Source of the DNA: Macadamia tetraphylla
Lineage: Eukaryota; Streptophyta; Magnoliopsida; Proteales; Proteaceae
Direction of reading: 5' to 3'
Assembly: GCA_022985045.1 (NCBI GenBank)
Contig: CM040970.1
Span: 17,406,204-17,470,203 of the forward strand
Length of the DNA: 64,000 bases
Position numbers and translations under genes: made by a program. Positions 1 through 12,780 of the stretch are shown here, piece by piece. Positions within the stretch are counted from its first letter, which is position 1. Each line of letters begins with the position of its first letter. The notes under the pieces were generated by a model. That model was given only the letters and a program-made list of their open reading frames with translations. It was not told where the DNA came from and ran no database searches.

Positions 1-1133
1 GTTATCATACAGATCAATCCATGATTATTTGGACAAACGCTATGTGTCCAAATGAATATCTAGAGGTATGATGAACGAAACTGTGATACAAGCATAAAAA
101 GCGGGCATCAAGAATAATTGGATCATCGCTTGCACACGTGGTGTTGATTCAAGTAAACATGGCAACACTGGGCGTAAAAAAAAAAAAAAAAATCCAACAC
201 GTGGCATGCAAAATTTTCATTAATGAAAAGAAAGCTAACCCCAAAAAGACCATACCCAACACGTGGATTCACGTGACGGCACGAGACCGTTACTTCTTCT
301 TTTAAAATACCTAAAATACCCTTTATTCTAATCCGCTGACATCACCAAGGTGACTAAGCCGGGCAAAAGGAAAGTTTTCGAAGTCTAATTAATCATCAAT
401 CCCGTTTTGTCGTTTTCGATTCCTTCCGGAAAAGCACCGTTGCTTAACCCGCCCCACGTTTCCTCTGATCTGGTAAACCCATCTAAATATTGAAATAAAC
501 CTAAAACTGGAAAGAAACTCCAACCCTACTTCTGTGGGTCCCACACCTGGGTTAATCCAACGTGGAAAAACCAAAGAAGAAAGGAAGAGAAAGAAAGAAT
601 CTCGAGATAGCGATGGGCACATCGTACCATGCGTACACACTTGAGAAGAAGTAGCTTGCCACGTGGCTAATTGTGAAATGTCAATAGTTTATAATTGTTC
701 ACACAGACAGAAGACGAGAAGAAGGCGTTTTAGGGTGTAGTTTCGTAAATGCAGGTGTGAAAACAGGGGGATGGTAATATGGAATCATGGTACTCCTCAA
801 TCATTCCCGGGTAGTATTATGAAAATATTGGGGGCGGGAGAGCGAAACCGCTGTGTCGTGTTCGTGGTTTTGGTTTGGTTTCCGATATTCCAAAAGGAAA
901 GTTTCAATGGAATTGGAAGAGGTCACCTTCCTTATCTTCCTTTTCTTCTCTGGTTTTCTTTTCTTGGAGATTTCCATGGCCCCTGGTTTTCCTCTCCCAC
1001 TATTACTATATAACCTACATTCTCTTTCCATTTCCCTCGATCTAATCCACCACTACTACTACCTACCTTAACTTGCTACTAACAGATCTGTGAATAAGGA
1101 GATTTTGATCTGTGAAAAGAAGAGTTTTTGGTA
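1..1133 (+). promoter_or_regulatory. Promoter and 5' UTR region of the PCO gene, with a G-box cluster
   Basis: The stretch before the PCO start codon contains five CACGTG hexamers, at 135-140, 198-203, 260-265, 270-275 and 660-665. The last lies in the 10-bp palindrome GCCACGTGGC (658-667) and the one at 198 reads CACGTGGC, an ABRE-type G-box. A TATA-like TATATAA lies at 1007-1013, which would put the transcription start near 1040 and leave a 5' UTR of roughly 90-100 nt. G-boxes are bound by bZIP and bHLH factors in plants; that they act on this gene is inference. No convincing ORF lies here. Confidence 0.5.
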
Positions 1134-4100
1134 ATGACGACGGAGGTTGGAATGGTTGAAATGAAGAAGAGAAACAGAGTTGAGTGTTTGAGTAAAATTA
1201 CGAAGAATAAGAGATGGAAGACGATGAATAATCGCCATCGCGTACCACCACCACCACCGGCGGAGGCAATGGTGCTTCAGAAACTTTTCGAATCTTGCAA
1301 AGAGGTCTTCAAAGGTCCTGGCACGGTTCCTCCACCTCAAGATGTGCAGAAGCTGCGGAAAATTCTCGGTTAGTCTTGTAAATTTACTGTTATATATATC
1401 TATTCTGAAATAATCTGATTCCTTTTCACATTTTTCATTAATTCGAGTTTTTTCAAAGAAATTTGTAATGGATTAGATCTGCTTCTCGATTTTCTAGATC
1501 ACCTGTGTTTATTGAGGTTGCAGAGAAGAAAAAAGAAGTGCCCCCATAATCAGCCTTTATTTACAGTATTGCCACCATATGGTGATGATCCCATTCCCAT
1601 TGATTGGATCTTCACTGGGTGGGTGTTCTTGTACCACAAAATTCACTAGTGGGTGGTGGGTGGTGGGTGACCACTTCATGCATTCTGACCTAGAAAGCAA
1701 AAGAGCTAGGTTGATACATGAACCCTAACACACACATCCCCCAAGAAATGCTAGAAAGAAAAACCCTCTCTAGTAGTTTAGGGTATGTTTGGTTTGTTAT
1801 CCTAATTCTGGAATCTGGATCACCTATCCTAAGACCCATTCATATTTTACAATTTTGATTAATGTGGGTTCCACTGTAAAGTAAAGTTTGATGTTAGTCT
1901 GTGTTTGTGTGCTTGTGCTATTCATGCTTCCCTGTCTGTTTCTTTTGTACCAGACTGCTAGTTTCCTCCTTGGTCATCTACTATTAATATATATATATAT
2001 ATATTAGTGGGTTTCCCCAAATGAAACCTGTAAATGTCTTAATAGGACAAGGATAATTCATGAAATAATAGCATATTAGATCAACAAATATGGGTAGGCA
2101 AATGAGATTGAAGACCCTTCACTATCTCACCAGTTAAGATTCAGTGAATATAGATACGGAACTAAGGGAAGTGTCTTAAAAATGAATTCAAAATTACATA
2201 AATATCATTACTGTCAAATTACATTTTTAACCACTTGTGCAAAATCATCTTTCATATAAAGTGTGGAATTTCATTGCTAGATGAGTGGTGGTTAGTGAAC
2301 ATAATTGTACTTTCGTTTCTTACATTTATTGCAGACAGTATGGAGCCAGAAGATGTTGGGCTAAGCAAAGATCTTTTCTTTAAACCTAAAAGTGTTCTAG
2401 AAGGGACTCCCAGTATCACATGTACAACTATATACGAGTGCAAAAATTTCTCGGTAAGAACACCAAGTTCTTGCTTGCTTATCCCCCACCCCCACCCGCC
2501 CCGCAACAATATTTACTTCCTCTTGTTAATGCCATTTTCATAACCACTATGTGAGGATAGTCGACTTGGCAAGGGATTGATTCTCAGTTTGAATATTTTT
2601 ACTTTCTTAGGGCAAGATATTTTGAGTTTTTTACTGTTTTCAGTGAAAATTAAATGGTTCTTATTCAACCCTGATATGATCTGATCCATGCGATTGTAAG
2701 ATCAATATAAAACCGTAAACTAGCCAAGCTGAAGGTCTGGATACCTCGTCTTACTACAAAATTAAAGTAAAAGTCATTTTGTTTATTTCTCCTCTAATTT
2801 TTTTTTTTTGGCAGCTGTGTATTTTCTTTCTTCCCCCCACAGCAGTAATCCCACTCCATAACCACCCAGGCATGACCGTTTTCAGCAAGCTTCTGTTAGG
2901 ATCAATGCACATCAAGGCATATGATTGGGCTGATCCTGGGAAGTCTGAGAGTTCCATTCCCTCTTTGAATGGTTAGTACTGATGTGGGCTCTCTTCTCTA
3001 TTTTGTTGTTTTCTTTCTCTTTGTCTGCAGATGTTAAATCATTAAAAGATGAAACAATGAGTGAATAATTTTCTGTGGCTGACCCAAATTAGGATAATTT
3101 TTTCAGTGAGACTGGCAAGATTGAAGGCCAATAGTGTGTTCACAGCCCCATGCATCACATCTGTGCTCTACCCCACATCTGGAGGAAACATTCATGCCTT
3201 CACCGCAGTTACAACGTGTGCAGTACTTGATGTACTTGGACCTCCTTATTCTGAAGAAGATGGCCGAGACTGTACATACTATAGGGACATGCCCTTCTCT
3301 AGTGGGTCATCAGGTGAGCACAACTATCAAGATTCCAGTTCCTCTGCATATATACATGCACGGTTGCACGTACGCTTCACTTAGTTGCTGACACATGTCC
3401 GCTCATGAGCATACGTGCAACTATATAGGAATTTTTTTTTTTTTGGTTCGAAAGATCTTACATCGGCGAATGTGAATAGCCTAATGTAAAACTTATAAGG
3501 ACATAGACACCTCTCCTTAGTAGTTAGGGATGCTGTCGTTGCACAAGTTCGTGCTTTGGAGATGGATTCTACATAATATGGTGATTACCATAGTATGTGG
3601 ATTATAAATCCAAAATTTTATAGAAATTCACCTGAACTACCCTTGATGTAGTTTCAACAACAACAATATCCAAAAACTTATCCTAATTTAATAGTGTCGG
3701 TTATATGGAGATTCCAAGCAAGGATAAGAACAAGGATCCATACAAAAAGATTGATTGGTTATAATTAATTACAACAAGTGCCGCTGTCAACTCAATACAC
3801 CACTACAAATCAGCCACAGCCCACAGGCTTAAAACGAAAAATTATAAACTACCCTTAATTTAATTTCAACTTGTCCAAATGAGACAAGTGAGTGGATATT
3901 ATTTAAGCTAATCTCTTTAACGTGAGACTTTGTTTGCTAGCTAGCGGTAACTAGTTGATTTTGTGCAGTTTCTGCATGCATGGACTTGTTTCTCTCTTTC
4001 TTCTAGATATTATACTATATTGTATGATCACTAAAAAAAAATATTCAAATATTATATAATTAATTAAAAGGAGGCATAGATGTCGTTTTAAGTTTGTTAA

Positions 4101-4891
4101 GTATGTTAAGTTTATTGATTATATTATTTGCACATTAAAATATACATCATACCTGCATGCTCCATGCCCTCCAACATCAACTGCTGTTGGGAACTATGTT
4201 TGCCTCAATGGGTTGTCTTATCGCACCTCATGTCTCATTGTCTCCCTCGTCATTTTTGTTAAACAGTCTAAAGTTTCTTGTTGTGTGTGGTACCAATGCT
4301 GAGGGGACAATAGGTACCAGTTTCACTTGAACAAATATGGGATTAGGAAGGCCTTTAACTTTATGGCATTAGAAAGAAAATAAATCAAGTTTAAAAAATG
4401 ATTTATGTGGGGGAATGTGGGTCCCTGTGTAGACATATTCTATAATTGAAATGATCAATTCCTTTTATAAAAGGAAAAAAATATATGTTTATGATTTTTT
4501 TTTTTCATGCACTTCCACTGGTCCTTGTGCACTTCCCTTTTAGCTTAAATACCCATGAAACCAAATTTCTTTTCAAACATATCTGATGTTTTGGAAATAT
4601 CCCATCCATTAGATTGGTAAGATGATGTCATACAATGAGGTAGTCCATGTCAATATCATGGACCTAGGATGGATGCTTTTTATAATGATATTTAATTTCC
4701 TTTCTTTAGGGTAATGGTTGTGCAGTTCTAACTTTTATTTTTTTGGGCTTTGGGTTACAGATGGCAGTGCAGGGGAACCCAAAGAGGGAGATGGCTGTTA
4801 TGGATGGTTGGAAGATATTGAGATGCCAAAGGACTTAAAAATGGAAAGGGTTGAATATTTGGGCCCACAGATCATTGATACTGTTTGTTAG
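1134..4891 (+). CDS. PCO: Plant cysteine oxidase (PCO), five coding exons
   Basis: The enzyme uses O2 to oxidise N-terminal cysteine of group VII ERF factors and other Cys-degron proteins to the sulfinic acid, so that they are destroyed by the N-degron pathway when oxygen is present; it acts in the cytosol and nucleus. Exons read from the sequence are 1134-1368, 2335-2453, 2815-2971, 3107-3313 and 4761-4891, all with GT-AG introns and matching phases, giving 849 nt and 282 residues, normal for the family. The cupin core shows LCIFFLPPTAVIPLHNHPGM; the HNH pair and the later histidine in GGNIHAFTA fit the three-histidine iron site. Exon 2 carries the conserved MEPEDVGL. The first ATG in the frame is at 1134; the TTG six bases upstream is not a start. 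Intron 4 (3314-4760) holds repeat debris. The product is certain; which PCO subgroup it belongs to is not. Confidence 0.95.
3424..3800. repeat. Repeat debris in PCO intron 4, including an RTE-LINE-like 3' tail
   Basis: After a T tract (3430-3442) the intron holds repeat-like sequence. At about 3650-3735 the order CAACAACAACAA, then a diverged atccnaaaacttatccta, then a cggttatatgga block resembles the reverse complement of plant RTE-type LINE 3' ends, which carry a TTG-rich tail preceded by CCATGTAGCCGACCCC. Divergence is high, so this is a tentative assignment. Confidence 0.35.
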
Positions 4892-5150
4892 CTTATGTTT
4901 CTTCGATCTCATCTGTTTTCCAGTGGATGTAGAAGCCTTCTTTCGGTAGTCGACCAGTCCACGTTTTTCTTTTTCATCTTCTTCTTTTGGGCGATCTATA
5001 GTGTTAAGATTCCAACAAGAGTGAGTTGGAGGTCCCTTTTATTTGTAATCTTCTTTTCTTCTTATGATAGCTTTTCTGTGCAGTTTCTTCAACCTGTAGT
5101 TTATCTAGTTATGGCACAATTTGAGAGAGAGAGAGAGAGATAAAAACCAG
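4892..5150 (+). other. Probable PCO 3' UTR
   Basis: Directly after the TAG stop at 4889-4891 comes T-rich sequence ending in a GA tract at 5112-5141. No canonical AATAAA is clear within it. It is called a 3' UTR only by position. Confidence 0.4.
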
Positions 5151-5812
5151 TTGTCAATTTGTCACATCAGTTGCTTGTTTGTCATTGGCCTCTTTTACTT
5201 ACCCCTGTCGTTTTCTTTTGCTAAGGCTATATTTGATGCCATGAAAAAAAAAAAAATACGAAGATAAAAATCATAATTGGCACTTGGGCAAGAATCCCAC
5301 ATTGAGGGCTAAGCAGGATGGGTCAAAATTAAGATTTTTTTTTTTTTTTTTTTTTTTTATTTTGGACGAGGGTTCTTTGAATGGTAAAGTGGCGTAGAGT
5401 CAATGGAATGCACGTAAAAGCATCAATAGGGAAGAAATTTATCCCTTCTCGAGGGGTGGATTGGTCATTTCATCCCATTTGTGTCTTAAGGCAAAATCAC
5501 ATTGTCTTCCACCCTTATTTTTCTTTCTTTCTTTTCAGCATAAAAACTAGAAATTTTTATCAAAGAAAATCTAAGGAAGAGAAATGGGAGTGGGTGAATC
5601 CAATTGAAGTAGAAAATCTAAGAAAGAAATTTCTACTAAAAAAGAAAAATTTACAAAGATTGGGTTCGGGTTAATTTGCCAAACATGTGAAAGCCTCAAA
5701 GCTGAATCCTCTTTAGTAAGAAAATGAGAATCCTCTTTAGTGAGAAAATGAGTCCCCAATTAGAGGATTGGACAAAGAAATTAACGAAAAGAAACAGTAA
5801 AAAAGAAGCATC

Positions 5813-5849
<37 letters not shown>

Positions 5850-6380
5850 TATTATTATTATTATTATTAGTAGTAGTAGTAGTAGTGGTGGTGGTTGATA
5901 TAATAACATAATAGAGGTCAATAACATTTTTATTTTTTTATTTCTTCACATTTCTTATGAGTGAAGCTGTTAAAAACTGGATATTTAATTCATAAAATCT
6001 TACTTTCTTAAGGCACCTGGGGAAGACAATGTTCTAGTTTTAGGAAAGGTACTTTGAATATTAAATACAGTAGGATATTCAGGATAATCATTCTGACAGT
6101 CTTGCTTCTGAGCTTTTGGATTATAATAATAATTAGAATTTATCTTTGTGAAATCGTTGCTTCCTTAATATATTGTTAGAATCAGATTACACTAATTAGA
6201 GTGTTAGGACCAATTATTTTTCCATTTCTCCAAATCTGATGATCTATGAAGTATGAACATGGAAAACACTATTTTTTATCTGAATAATAAGCATAAAAAA
6301 AAAAAAAAAAAAAAGAATGGGCAAAACAAAAATGTACAATTGATTTCGTATAATAAAGTGACAACATATATTTACCCTGG
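5151..6380. other. Intergenic, microsatellite-rich
   Basis: No gene is visible. Simple sequence dominates: an A tract near 5244, T tracts to 5359, a 26-bp near-tandem repeat at about 5707-5755 (ATCCTCTTTAGT units), and the compound microsatellite described separately. Short ORFs here have no recognisable domain. Confidence 0.5.
5813..5897. repeat. Compound microsatellite (AAT)n-(ATT)n-(AGT)n-(GGT)n
   Basis: About 85 bp pass in order through AAT units, ATT units, AGT units and a short GGT run. The AAT and ATT halves are complementary and could form a hairpin. Confidence 0.9.
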
Positions 6381-6749
6381 ATTTAGTAGGCGAAGAAAAA
6401 CTATCGTTCCTTCTTCATTCACTTTGGTTCTTCGAGAGACTAGGATTTGCCAAGAGAGCATTGGCAACATGTTCCATGGCAGCAGACTATTTGCGCTCAC
6501 AGACTTCCTTCACTGACAGACCCATCAAAGAATGATATAAGGCCTTGCCTTCAACGTCGGAAGGAGCGTGGGAAGATTCACCAGGGTCACCTTAGAGGGA
6601 AGGCTTTGGAAGGATTCAAAGGTCTCCAGTTGGTTAAGCATGTCATTGAAGCCAGGAAGAGGAGGAGAGACTTGGCAGAATCAAACCAAGAGAGTAAGTA
6701 ATCAGATTCCTTTCCTACTAGAAAAAGAGATTAACGGAAGGTAGGAGCA

Positions 6750-9000
6750 CTTACTTCCTCAGAATCTTACGGGGACAAGGTTGCCGAGATGGTGGGGGGA
6801 GTTGCAGGATGATCGGAGAACTACTTTCACCTTTTGGCATGCGTTGGGAATCACCAAAAGCCTCAGAAACCCCGGTTGGGCCAGGAAACGGCACCGTGAT
6901 TCCTTCTTCGGGCAACTTAGATAGAGAGCTAGACATAAGAACGTTTGGCCACGATCTGGTCCAACCAGACAGGATGGAAGCATCTTTTTCCTCTTCTTAG
7001 CCTCTTCAAGGGAACAACGTCCTCAGGATGGTCATCCTTTGGCAGGTCAAACGGCTCGTCAACAACCTGAACTTCATTTAGGCTCTCAGATTGTTTTTGG
7101 TCAGCAGTCGGGGGCAAGGCATTTGAAAGAGTAGGGTATAGTTAGGCATAAAGAGAAGGCACCAACAATCAGAAAAAAAAATACCAATGCTGGGGCAATA
7201 TTCAACCATGACCACATGCTCCCTTACACTGTACCACTCGTGGTTGGTGGCCATCAAACCCGAGAAGGTCACGCTTTCTGTTGCTTCATAAGCTTGGGCG
7301 TTTACCACGCCGGCAATGGCGAAGGGAGCGACTGGCAAAGAGGGTTTTTTCTCCATCAAAATGCAAACTCACGGTGAAAATAGTCATACTTTATAGGAAG
7401 ACTACGGAGTGCCTTACTCAAGTTCTTTGGCCGCACCATGAATTCATGGCATTAGATAAATTCTAACCTCTCTATGACCTTTCAATGTTTCTCCTTCATG
7501 TCTTGATGGTCTGGATCATATTTGATGCAAAAGCTTTTTCATATTCAAGGACATCGTAAAGGGAGTTACCTTTGGCCGATCTAAGCCTCCGCTTCCTATT
7601 GTCCTTGCTCTGCATGTCAGAAAAGGAGCCAGTGTTAGAATCGTTGTCATGGGTGGAAGTAGTGAACACACGATCAAACAGGATCGTATCCAAGTCTCCA
7701 TCAAAATAAGATCGCCACCACGCTTGGAAATCTTCAATCACAGAAGGGAGTGATTGAAAGTGAAAGGGGATGACTCAGAGAGAACAAGCGTCTTTATGTC
7801 AGTAATCCTTTGGATTTCCTCCTCACTAAACATCACTGGCCGATCATGTTTTTGATAGGCCAGGGGGTAGTAGTAAGGGTGAGGGCAGATTGGATAACGG
7901 AATTAACCAGAAAAATTGCTCCACCAACTAAGAACGGCCATGCACCACCACCCATAGAATCAAGAAAGAACTCTTAGTCTATACCCAGAATATGATTGTT
8001 TGAGCCTAATTTTCTGCCTAAAATGTTCTCCTAATCACCTATAAATACCAAAGATGCTCCTAATTAAATAACAATTAATTATGAGCATTAAGAGCATTAT
8101 TGTGAGCAAGATCAAACTAATGTGCAACGAAGTGAGGGTTATAGAATTCTTCCCCACACATGTTGTTATTCGAGTGTTCAATTGTGATCCCAAAGTGAAG
8201 ATCACGACTCGTTAAGAAACTGGCCCACAAATCAGCCGTGGCCATAGGGTCGCGAATGGCGGTGATTAGCCACTCAAGAATATTTTTGAGGGAACGGAAG
8301 TGAGTGAAGAGATCATAAGAATGGTCCAAGGAAAAACCAAAAAGAAATCAAAAGTATTCTCTAAGAGAGACAGGAAGGGCTGGCATGTTTATGAAGGAAA
8401 AACCTATGATCGGGGAACTGTTATGAATTTGGACAGGGTAGGTCTCAGGGAAATACGCTTTGAGCTAGAGCTGTAACACCGAGAATGGGCCGCCCCATTG
8501 GTGGAGTTGTTTTTAAGGACCTCGTTACAATCACAGTACAGTGCAGATCGGATGAAAGAGGCATGGTCTATTGGACTAGCCGTCAGCCAAAGCATTAGCT
8601 TACTTTAAAAAGGCTTTGGAAAATTTTCTGCTTGGGAGCACATCATACAACGGCAAATCCATGAAAGCAAGAGTGCCACATACTTCGTTCGAGTGACCAA
8701 ACCATCCCCACGCCTATAGGTCTCAATATAATTGGGATACGTGTTTTTCTTAGTAAACTCTAGACCATGCTCCTCAATGGAACGGTATGAGGCCCCATTA
8801 AACTCCTACCTTGAGACTTAAGGCCAAGTAAAGCCCCTATATCTAGAAGGATTGGGCTGAGCATACCACAAGGGGAATGGAAAGCATTAGTCAACAACGA
8901 TCAGAAGCATATGGCCACTTGAAGAAGAGGGCGGTAAGGATGAATGGGAGTTTGGTCAACCGGATAGCATGAAAGATGCCCATTTATCTCCACTCAATGG
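6750..9000 (-). pseudogene. Decayed long ORF resembling a plant mobile domain (PMD) protein
   Basis: Successive minus-strand frames read as one broken protein. From upstream: a block around 8400-8700; then LDHSYDLFTHFRSLKNILEW and GEEFYNPHFVAHKFDLAHN (8329-8100); then a stretch with PVMFSEEEIQRITDIKTLVL (about 7840-7760); then FQAWWRSYFDGDLDTILFDR (7741-7496 frame); then a basic tail with LKRLRRGKR (7117-6929). Several stops and at least one frameshift, near 7740, separate them. The WW-containing block and the GEEFYNP...F block recall the aminotransferase-like plant mobile domain, which is spread by Gypsy and MULE transposons and also found in MAIN/MAIL1. The family call rests on memory of the pattern, not on a search, and it could be another transposon-encoded protein. 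Confidence 0.4.
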
Positions 9001-10340
9001 ATTTGGCTTCAGTCATCCATTCTACCTAGTCACTCTAGTTGTCAAGATGATAGGGTTAGAAGCAGTGCCAGGCCTTTGGTTTTGTTTCTTCCCTCACAGG
9101 GTTAGTTTGACGGAAGAGTTCCTTTCTCTTGTGTCGAGGAAAATTTTAATCCCGAAGGATGGAGAAGGGAGAACAGGACCAAGGGGGAAATGAGAGCCGT
9201 GGAAAATTAATACCTCAGGTTGGACTATGAGTGCATGCAGGGATTCCTTATCACGTGCAAGCTGATCCTCCAAACATTGATTGTCATCCTTGGGAATGGA
9301 GGAGCTCATTTTCTCTATGAGCGATGCAAAGGTGAAGATAGTGGATGTAAGAAGAAGTTGAATAGAGGAAATGAACATACTCCTCTGGATAGCAGCTTGC
9401 CTTTAAAAGGAAGGGTGAAAATATCTCACCAAAATTACACTGGTCAACAGGCATGTGGTGATATCGTATTAGAAGGAGGGGATATTGAGTGATGTACAAC
9501 AACTGGAGTAATTATAACCCAGATTTAAAAATTTTTTGATTGTGCCACCAAGGATTATGATCCAATGGTAATCTGGTCCATGAAGTTCGGACACTTGTGC
9601 CATTAACTGCCATTAAAACCATAATCCACTCACCTTTCAGCCAATCCGGCATCCTATGGTGGATTATGAGGGGCAATTATTGGCAGTAAAATTTGAAATT
9701 TTCCCCATTATCGTTGATGTGGCACCCACGCATGGAAGGAGATGTGGGCTGATGGTGAGGCGTTAAAATCTCCTTACCAACGGATACATGATGTTCGTAT
9801 GTCAAGAGGAGTAGGGACGTGTTGGAGAAAATGTGGCCGTTAGACAGTGTAGGAGTTGGATTAGTGGAAGTAGTGGTTCAGTGATATGCGTAAAGGGCAG
9901 TTGAACAAATATGCTATGTAAGGGAGAGAAGGTTGGCCAAAGAGGGATCATAAAAAAATCACAAAAAACCTTGTCAACAATGCAAATCTTTTATCCATTT
10001 ACTTTCTTAGTGTTAGATGCAATTTAAGATTATTTATTTAGCATTCGGTGTAATTTCATTTCACAATTTCCATTTTTGTGGACTCTTTATGTTCTGTATT
10101 CGAGACTTTCCTTTGAGGAACATACTATCCTTTTCAATTTCTTTAGTTTGTTTTTTGGGGTTTGTCTTGTTTGAAGCCCCTGGAGCGATTAGGGCAAAAG
10201 GATAACTAGTCGCTTGATCGAAGTCATATTACATTGAATCCGATCAGGAAGGATTCTGGCACGCCTGGGTAGCAACCAATACGGTTAAAGGACCATGAGA
10301 GATAAGGGGAGATTTCGTGCCAACACCAATGAGGTACGGT
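9001..10340. other. LTR-like debris near the PMD-like ORF
   Basis: No host gene is visible. The section 9950-10340 resembles the end of an LTR and leader of a large retrotransposon: a T-rich stretch with several short regulatory-looking tracts, followed by a segment with ggattctggcacgcc (10250-10264), which could be a primer-binding site. No matching second LTR was found in the window. The minus-strand ORF at 9094-9378 (94 codons) has no domain I recognise. Confidence 0.25.
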
Positions 10341-11330
10341 TTTCTCCACAATACCCTTCCCATTCCTTGTTTTTAGCAAATTGAGATCTCAAATTACTTT
10401 TCATCAAACCAGTGGATGGTTCTAGATTTTTTTAAAAGAGACGGCATCCTTACAGGTGAACTCGATCCAATTTTGTAGGTGATCAGCCTTGCTGATTCAT
10501 GAATAATTGAAAATTTCTTTCACTCCTGGCGGTATCCTATTTTGGGTTCTTATCAGATATTTTACTTCAGTAATTACTTTGATTCTATCCTGCAAACATG
10601 TCTGATATTTTATTGCATTGATTGAGGTTAAAAGATTAAAAAAATATATATATATATATATATTTGATTATGTTTTGAAAGTCGTATGAACTGCTGATTA
10701 TTGGGAGTTGAAATCCTCTTCTCTACTGGTGGTACCTTGTTTTTTAGAGCTCTTTTCCAAGTTCTAAAATCTCATTATTGGTTCTCAGTTTGCATGTAGT
10801 TTTTTTTCTTTTTCTTTTTTTTCATTACTATGTGGTTGCCTGACACGAGATATGATCCACTAATCGTACGACCAGCATCCAACACATGTCCTTCTTTCTG
10901 CCATTACAAGGATAAAAAGGGGTTGATGAGCACATTTATGTGTGAAATCTAGGGTAGTAAAACATGCATTTTACATATTTAGAATGGAGCTACCTTGGGT
11001 TTTACTCTCTTTTTGTAGGTTTTATATTTTCAAGGCCTTAAGGACTATCGGACACTATATCTTCAATTTTACACGTAAAGAGGTCCTATTTCTTTTCATG
11101 GTTGAAGAGGACGAAATTCGAGCAAGATGGACGTGTTCAATTAAAAGTACACATTCGCTTGGTCAATCAGTACAAATGATTATTCTTTTCGGGTTAGAAA
11201 AGAATAATGGATCGAATCGAACCGAGATGCGAATCAATTTGCAATTGTCCCAGAGGTACAAGGAATACTCCAAATGCCAACAAGGATCGATGGACCACAT
11301 CCTTAAGTGATTAAAGATTTGTTTTTGTAA
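10341..11330. other. Intergenic, no recognisable gene
   Basis: This stretch includes a TA microsatellite (10646-10662) and an ORF of 122 codons at 10942-11310 (+) that shows no domain, signal peptide or homologue I recognise. I treat that ORF as chance. Confidence 0.4.
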
Positions 11331-12780
11331 CAACAACTACCTAGCGTAGTTGGTGAGCTATGGTGTGCAAATTCTTGCTCACCAAGAGGTCTCAAGTTCA
11401 ATCTCATGGTTGTTTTTTAGAGAATTTGTTGAAGATTTCCTTTCACTCACTTAAAGCACTAAGGGCATGGAGGGATTTCCACATCAAATTAGAAGCAAGC
11501 AAAATCGTGGAAGGGTTCCTGCACAAGAAAAAGAAAAAAAAAAAAGGAAAGGAAAATCGTGGAAGCAAGAAGAGAAGAAAAAGAAAAAAAAAAAAAGGAA
11601 AGGAAAATCGTGGAAGCAAGAAGAGAAGAAAAAAAAAAAGGAAAGAAAAAAAAGGGAGAACCAAAGATTGTCCAAATCTTCTCTCTCCTCCACATCATCA
11701 CCAAATATTGTCCAAATCACACAAAGAAGAAGAAAATCTTCCCTAGGAGAGAGAAAAAGAAGAAAAATAAATTAGGAAAAAAAAAAGGAAAGAAAATAAG
11801 CAAAAAAAAAATTATAGGAAATTTATTTCTCTCTCTCTCCTCCACCTTAGCACTTTTGGTCTCAAAAGATCTCACAATCAATTGTGGGTTTCTCTCTTTT
11901 AGGAAAGAGAAAATTGTTACCCTACCTCCCCATTCCCTATAAATACAACTCATGTAAGAGGAGGAGAGACAATTCATTCTTCTTCTAGTTTTCTTTAATT
12001 GCTCTCTCTCTTCCTCTTTCTCTCTTTAGTTCTAGTTCTTCTCTATTTTTACTTTAATTACTTTTGTAATAGTTTTTTTTTATTTCAATTAATGCAAGCA
12101 CTCTTTTATTCTTATTCAACCTTTTTATGTTTATGATTTATGCAATTGAGTTGTAATTTTTTAAGTTATAGTTCTAGGCTTAGATCTAGGTGACAAGATC
12201 ACGAGCCGTGGAGCAATTTTTTTCAAGTTCAAGCATTGATTCAAGTAAGTAGGCTCCTTCAGTAGTCTTCTCCCTCTCATTTCCTCTTCACTACCTTTCT
12301 TTCTTAATTTAGGATTTTTATTTTCATCGTTACATTATTGTTATCCTTTCCAAAGGTTCATGGCTAGTGTATGTGTTGGCTTTGCCCTCCCAGCCATAGA
12401 ACCATCAATTTATTGTTTTATTTTAATTGTCTCCTTTCCCTAAAGTCAAGTAGAGTAACCCTTGTAAGAGTGACTTCTCGGTCAAGTAGGAAGCTCATAT
12501 TATGATGCATCCTGCCAAGTAGAGAAACCTACTTGTGAGTCTCTCTCTGCTTTATTCCTTTTCTTTTACTTTATTTTTATTTCAGCATTTTTTTCTTTTA
12601 TTTATTTATTTATTTTTTTTAATTAGTGGGTTGTTTATTTTCGTTATTTATTTATTTAATTTTAATTGCGTGGCTTGCGTCTTTAAATTCTTAGATGACG
12701 AATGGTTAGGACGTTATTTTAGATACATATGTTTAGGACGGTAATTAGAATTAGATCACACCCATTAATCAGTTCACTTT
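11331..12780 (+). mobile_element. Possible LTR fragment (LTR-retrotransposon debris)
   Basis: The part 11331-11420 resembles a tRNA-like promoter (tagcgtagttggtgagc then ggtctcaagttcaatctc, like A and B boxes). It is followed by a purine-rich tandem block, a TATA-like cctataaataca at 11936-11947, pyrimidine-rich sequence and a T-rich tail. That arrangement is usual for plant LTR promoters. No paired LTR, primer site or target duplication could be located, so boundaries are approximate. Confidence 0.3.
11524..11650. repeat. 51-bp purine-rich tandem repeat, about two and a half copies
   Basis: The unit containing ggaaaatcgtggaagcaag recurs with a 51-bp period (11551 and 11602), with the same words in a shorter form just upstream near 11500. 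The strand is almost pure purine, and the long Lys/Arg-rich ORFs through it are composition artefacts. Confidence 0.85.

Noticed and set aside
1128..1133. TTG upstream of the PCO ATG as a start codon
   Set aside because: Eukaryotic initiation at TTG is unlikely and the ATG at 1134 follows directly in the same frame.
10942..11310. 122-codon plus-strand ORF
   Set aside because: No motif, signal peptide, neighbouring exon or biased composition supports a gene.
11360..11942. Several overlapping Lys/Arg-rich and Phe-rich ORFs on both strands
   Set aside because: They are the product of purine-rich tandem repeats and A tracts; every frame is open and none has a domain.
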